Source: Allomyces macrogynus ATCC 38327 (lineage: Eukaryota; Blastocladiomycota; Blastocladiomycetes; Blastocladiales; Blastocladiaceae). From it: DNA of 59,105 nucleotides. The notes beneath the pieces are model-generated. The model saw only the letters and a list, made by a program, of their open reading frames with translations, was not told the origin of the DNA and did no database searches. The DNA is taken from positions 12,727 to 71,831 of the forward strand of contig GG745362.1 of assembly GCA_000151295.1 (NCBI GenBank), in the 5' to 3' direction. Below, piece by piece: positions 58,401-59,105 of this stretch (position 1 is its first letter; every line of letters starts with the position of its first letter). A program made the translations under genes and the position numbers.

Positions 58401-59105
58401 GTCGGCTATGCCCGTGGCCAGCACGACACGCACGCGGTCAGCGTCGGCGTACTTGGCGGCAATCTGCAACGGGGTCCATCCGTCGCGGTCGCGCGCGGCG
58501 ATGGTTGCCGGTGGGAATTTCGACACGAGCTCCGCTAACAGCGCCGGGTCTTTTCCAGCAGACCGGATGCACGCGACGAGCATGTCCGTCGGGGTCGCGT
58601 TCGAACCCTCGGCGGTCGGGACGAGCGTCGGGTCCGCGCCCGCGTCGAGTAGCGCGCGGACAATGTCTGGCGAGAACCGGCGTCGCGACTCGAGCGCGCG
58701 CGCAATGGGTGTGAACCCGGCGGCGTCGCGCTCGTGCACGAGCGCCGCGCGCGTGCGCGGGTGAGTGCAGATTAAAGTCACGATGGCGGGATGACGTGCG
58801 GAAACGGCCAGGTGCAGTGCGGTCGAGCCGGAGGTGGGAGCGCGCAAATGCCATGGGGCGTCGGGACCGTCACCGCCATATGATTTGAGCAGGTGGTCGG
58901 CGGCGTGGAGGTCGCCGCGGGCCACGGCCGCGAGAAACGGCGGGAGGTCCGCGGCGGGGATGGTGGATGTGGACGAGCCGGTGGAAGCGACGGACGGTGA
59001 CCGCGGACGGCGCCGTATGGACTGCGGGGTCGCGGCCGAGGGCGCAGGAGCGGCGGCCCGCGTTGGGGCGGGGACCCGGTGCGCGCGGGCTTGCTGGCGG
59101 TGCTG
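55419..59105 (-). CDS. Large ankyrin-repeat protein, 5' end beyond the right edge
   Basis: The minus-strand frame is open from the edge (59105) to the TAG at 55419, 1228 visible residues, no ATG before the edge-proximal disordered Arg/Pro/Ser start. LPPFLAAVARGDLHAADHLL begins an ankyrin region of about 300 residues with typical repeats: GSTALHLAVSARH, GFTPIARALESR, GWTPLQIAAKYAD, RWGALHIAAYDGHVDVVRAL, GMAPAHAAAQLA and GWTPLAWGVAQ. A long, mostly helical middle part with coiled-coil-like text follows (KYLAAITAETHW..., RGDLKRRVEVALAKHRKLL). The C-terminus has basic patches (VKRARTRPSLLRR, ELAARRRQRIADRAS), a run of prolines and a Glu/Asp-rich stretch. Together these suggest a nuclear or scaffold protein; that is inference. 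No enzymatic domain seen. Intron-free across 3.7 kb, unlike its neighbours. Confidence 0.88.
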   Translation of the reverse strand, partial: QHRQQARAHRVPAPTRAAAPAPSAATPQSIRRRPRSPSVASTGSSTSTIPAADLPPFLAAVARGDLHAADHLLKSYGGDGPDAPWHLRAPTSGSTALHLAVSARHPAIVTLICTHPRTRAALVHERDAAGFTPIARALESRRRFSPDIVRALLDAGADPTLVPTAEGSNATPTDMLVACIRSAGKDPALLAELVSKFPPATIAARDRDGWTPLQIAAKYADADRVRVVLATGIADPNDMGPERWGALHIAAYDGHVDVVRALVEHGADVRQVGREGMAPAHAAAQLARVDVLDVLVANGADMMQTDAEGWTPLAWGVAQAEDLAAVAHVLELTGADAARAFRTAAGESLVDVALQNRRVEHAVMLLQEGVRAVATMGVADAPETWVDALNAAFDGARIAAMVQARVDEEVEKWRKAHAHLTANTAPPWTTAAAAAAPPVPVPAVVAIEGDTTKILAGSSDDEIPSVSGSANYDDSDDSNWPYPRPPIQCVTRTDAARVLQAALDSHLGAAADVRTYASSDAGAFLAARYDASPRIESAIGALESLRTGAGMDALATTVATLREVAAAAAGTPQMDLARSLAAFRTYLAKFVDPVIDGARTVAQLQRDDMHLRAMDTDAAKDWKRFTQLTSDKNYLAAITAETHWFTKSLELVQRRGDLKRRVEVALAKHRKLLSEIESAAACADEDAAAIAIQVREQDRGLQARLDALQAVRDRVRQAVADLRDDWTARLVVAGQGNPRRAAATASSARDDQAADDDDAPPGAPWLLEFCALFLSMRGARNDDAPHAVVAQMLDWYTDRKAAEAMAAHAVVGACLGVVRAHARAAQLAAQAVSEAFAATQASVATGVNALQGEAVALHSAIPAGHAALHVRLLDALVKCKKNIADHTKDLNDVSRRRERAFNARRVGEVEQCAADMGALDMLVAKEKARHAQLEDLVQRAFAAVAPHLSAERVEEVRDEYRALGLAVRSHAGASGHDRAATRAAFRRRSGRGEAADVDVLPPPPPQTPTPATTSGVKRARTRPSLLRRNSSMPVRVGAATPGSDGGNETDDMDATPSASSGAQVPEYDDDFDEERAAKRARGADGNVVATPRRRIPASELAARRRQRIADRASRSAIGSGVLDVMLAVPRAVAQWTAAWWTGTAPLPAEDENDEEEEESREVDATEEDEDDEEEEKEGDSSGGDGGMYPSVQATAATPTTTGPRVVRGVSVRRTGGGDAGAPPSPSFD

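Overview
The window is nuclear DNA of a GC-rich fungus. Nearly every gene is split by short introns (about 55-140 nt). 19 of the 25 donors I placed in the six well-conserved housekeeping genes fit GTNCG, and branch sites look like CTGAC. The fused GltA+GltD NADH glutamate synthase, the RRG9/neugrin protein, an Rsp5-adaptor-like PY protein and Utp22 all fit fungi. An early-diverging zoosporic lineage (Blastocladiomycota-like) is my inference only; I cannot run a search.

Layout. Positions 1-831: 5' part of an unrecognised gene (minus). 1889-3515: ESCRT-III ATPase Vps4 (plus), convergent with mitochondrial tryptophanyl-tRNA synthetase (3731-5054, minus). 5745-21274: a 15.5-kb plus-strand tandem array of nine copies of one seven-membrane-segment gene family: six intact, two decayed full-length copies and one truncated copy. 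22010-23439: decayed F-box/LRR-like gene. 23726-30517: glutamate synthase (minus). 32152-35598: Utp22/NOL6 (minus), divergent from a casein kinase 1 delta/epsilon (36176-37842, plus). 38505-41934: a duplicated and partly deleted pair made of an alpha/beta hydrolase (plus) facing a PY-motif membrane protein (minus). 44732-49784: ABCC/MRP transporter (plus). 50190-50760: ankyrin-like remnant. 50933-52338: SPRY-domain PY protein (plus), paralogous to the one at 41043-41934. 53783-54940: RRG9/neugrin-like mitochondrial protein (minus). 55419-59105: large ankyrin-repeat protein (minus) running off the right edge.

The most interesting system is the 7TM array. Each intact copy has a short N-terminus, seven hydrophobic segments with a positive-inside pattern predicting N-out/C-in as in GPCRs, an almost invariant basic loop between segments 5 and 6, and a Ser/Thr-rich tail with a conserved (S/T)SF motif. 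I do not recognise the family. It shows birth-and-death evolution, a precise intron presence/absence difference between subfamilies and one GC-AG intron. A receptor role is a hypothesis.

A second story is the PY-protein family. One paralogue has a SPRY domain between conserved flanks. The other lacks exactly that domain but keeps the membrane segment and the C-terminal PPPY motif. A third exists only as a fragment, inside a deletion derivative of the hydrolase/PY-protein pair.
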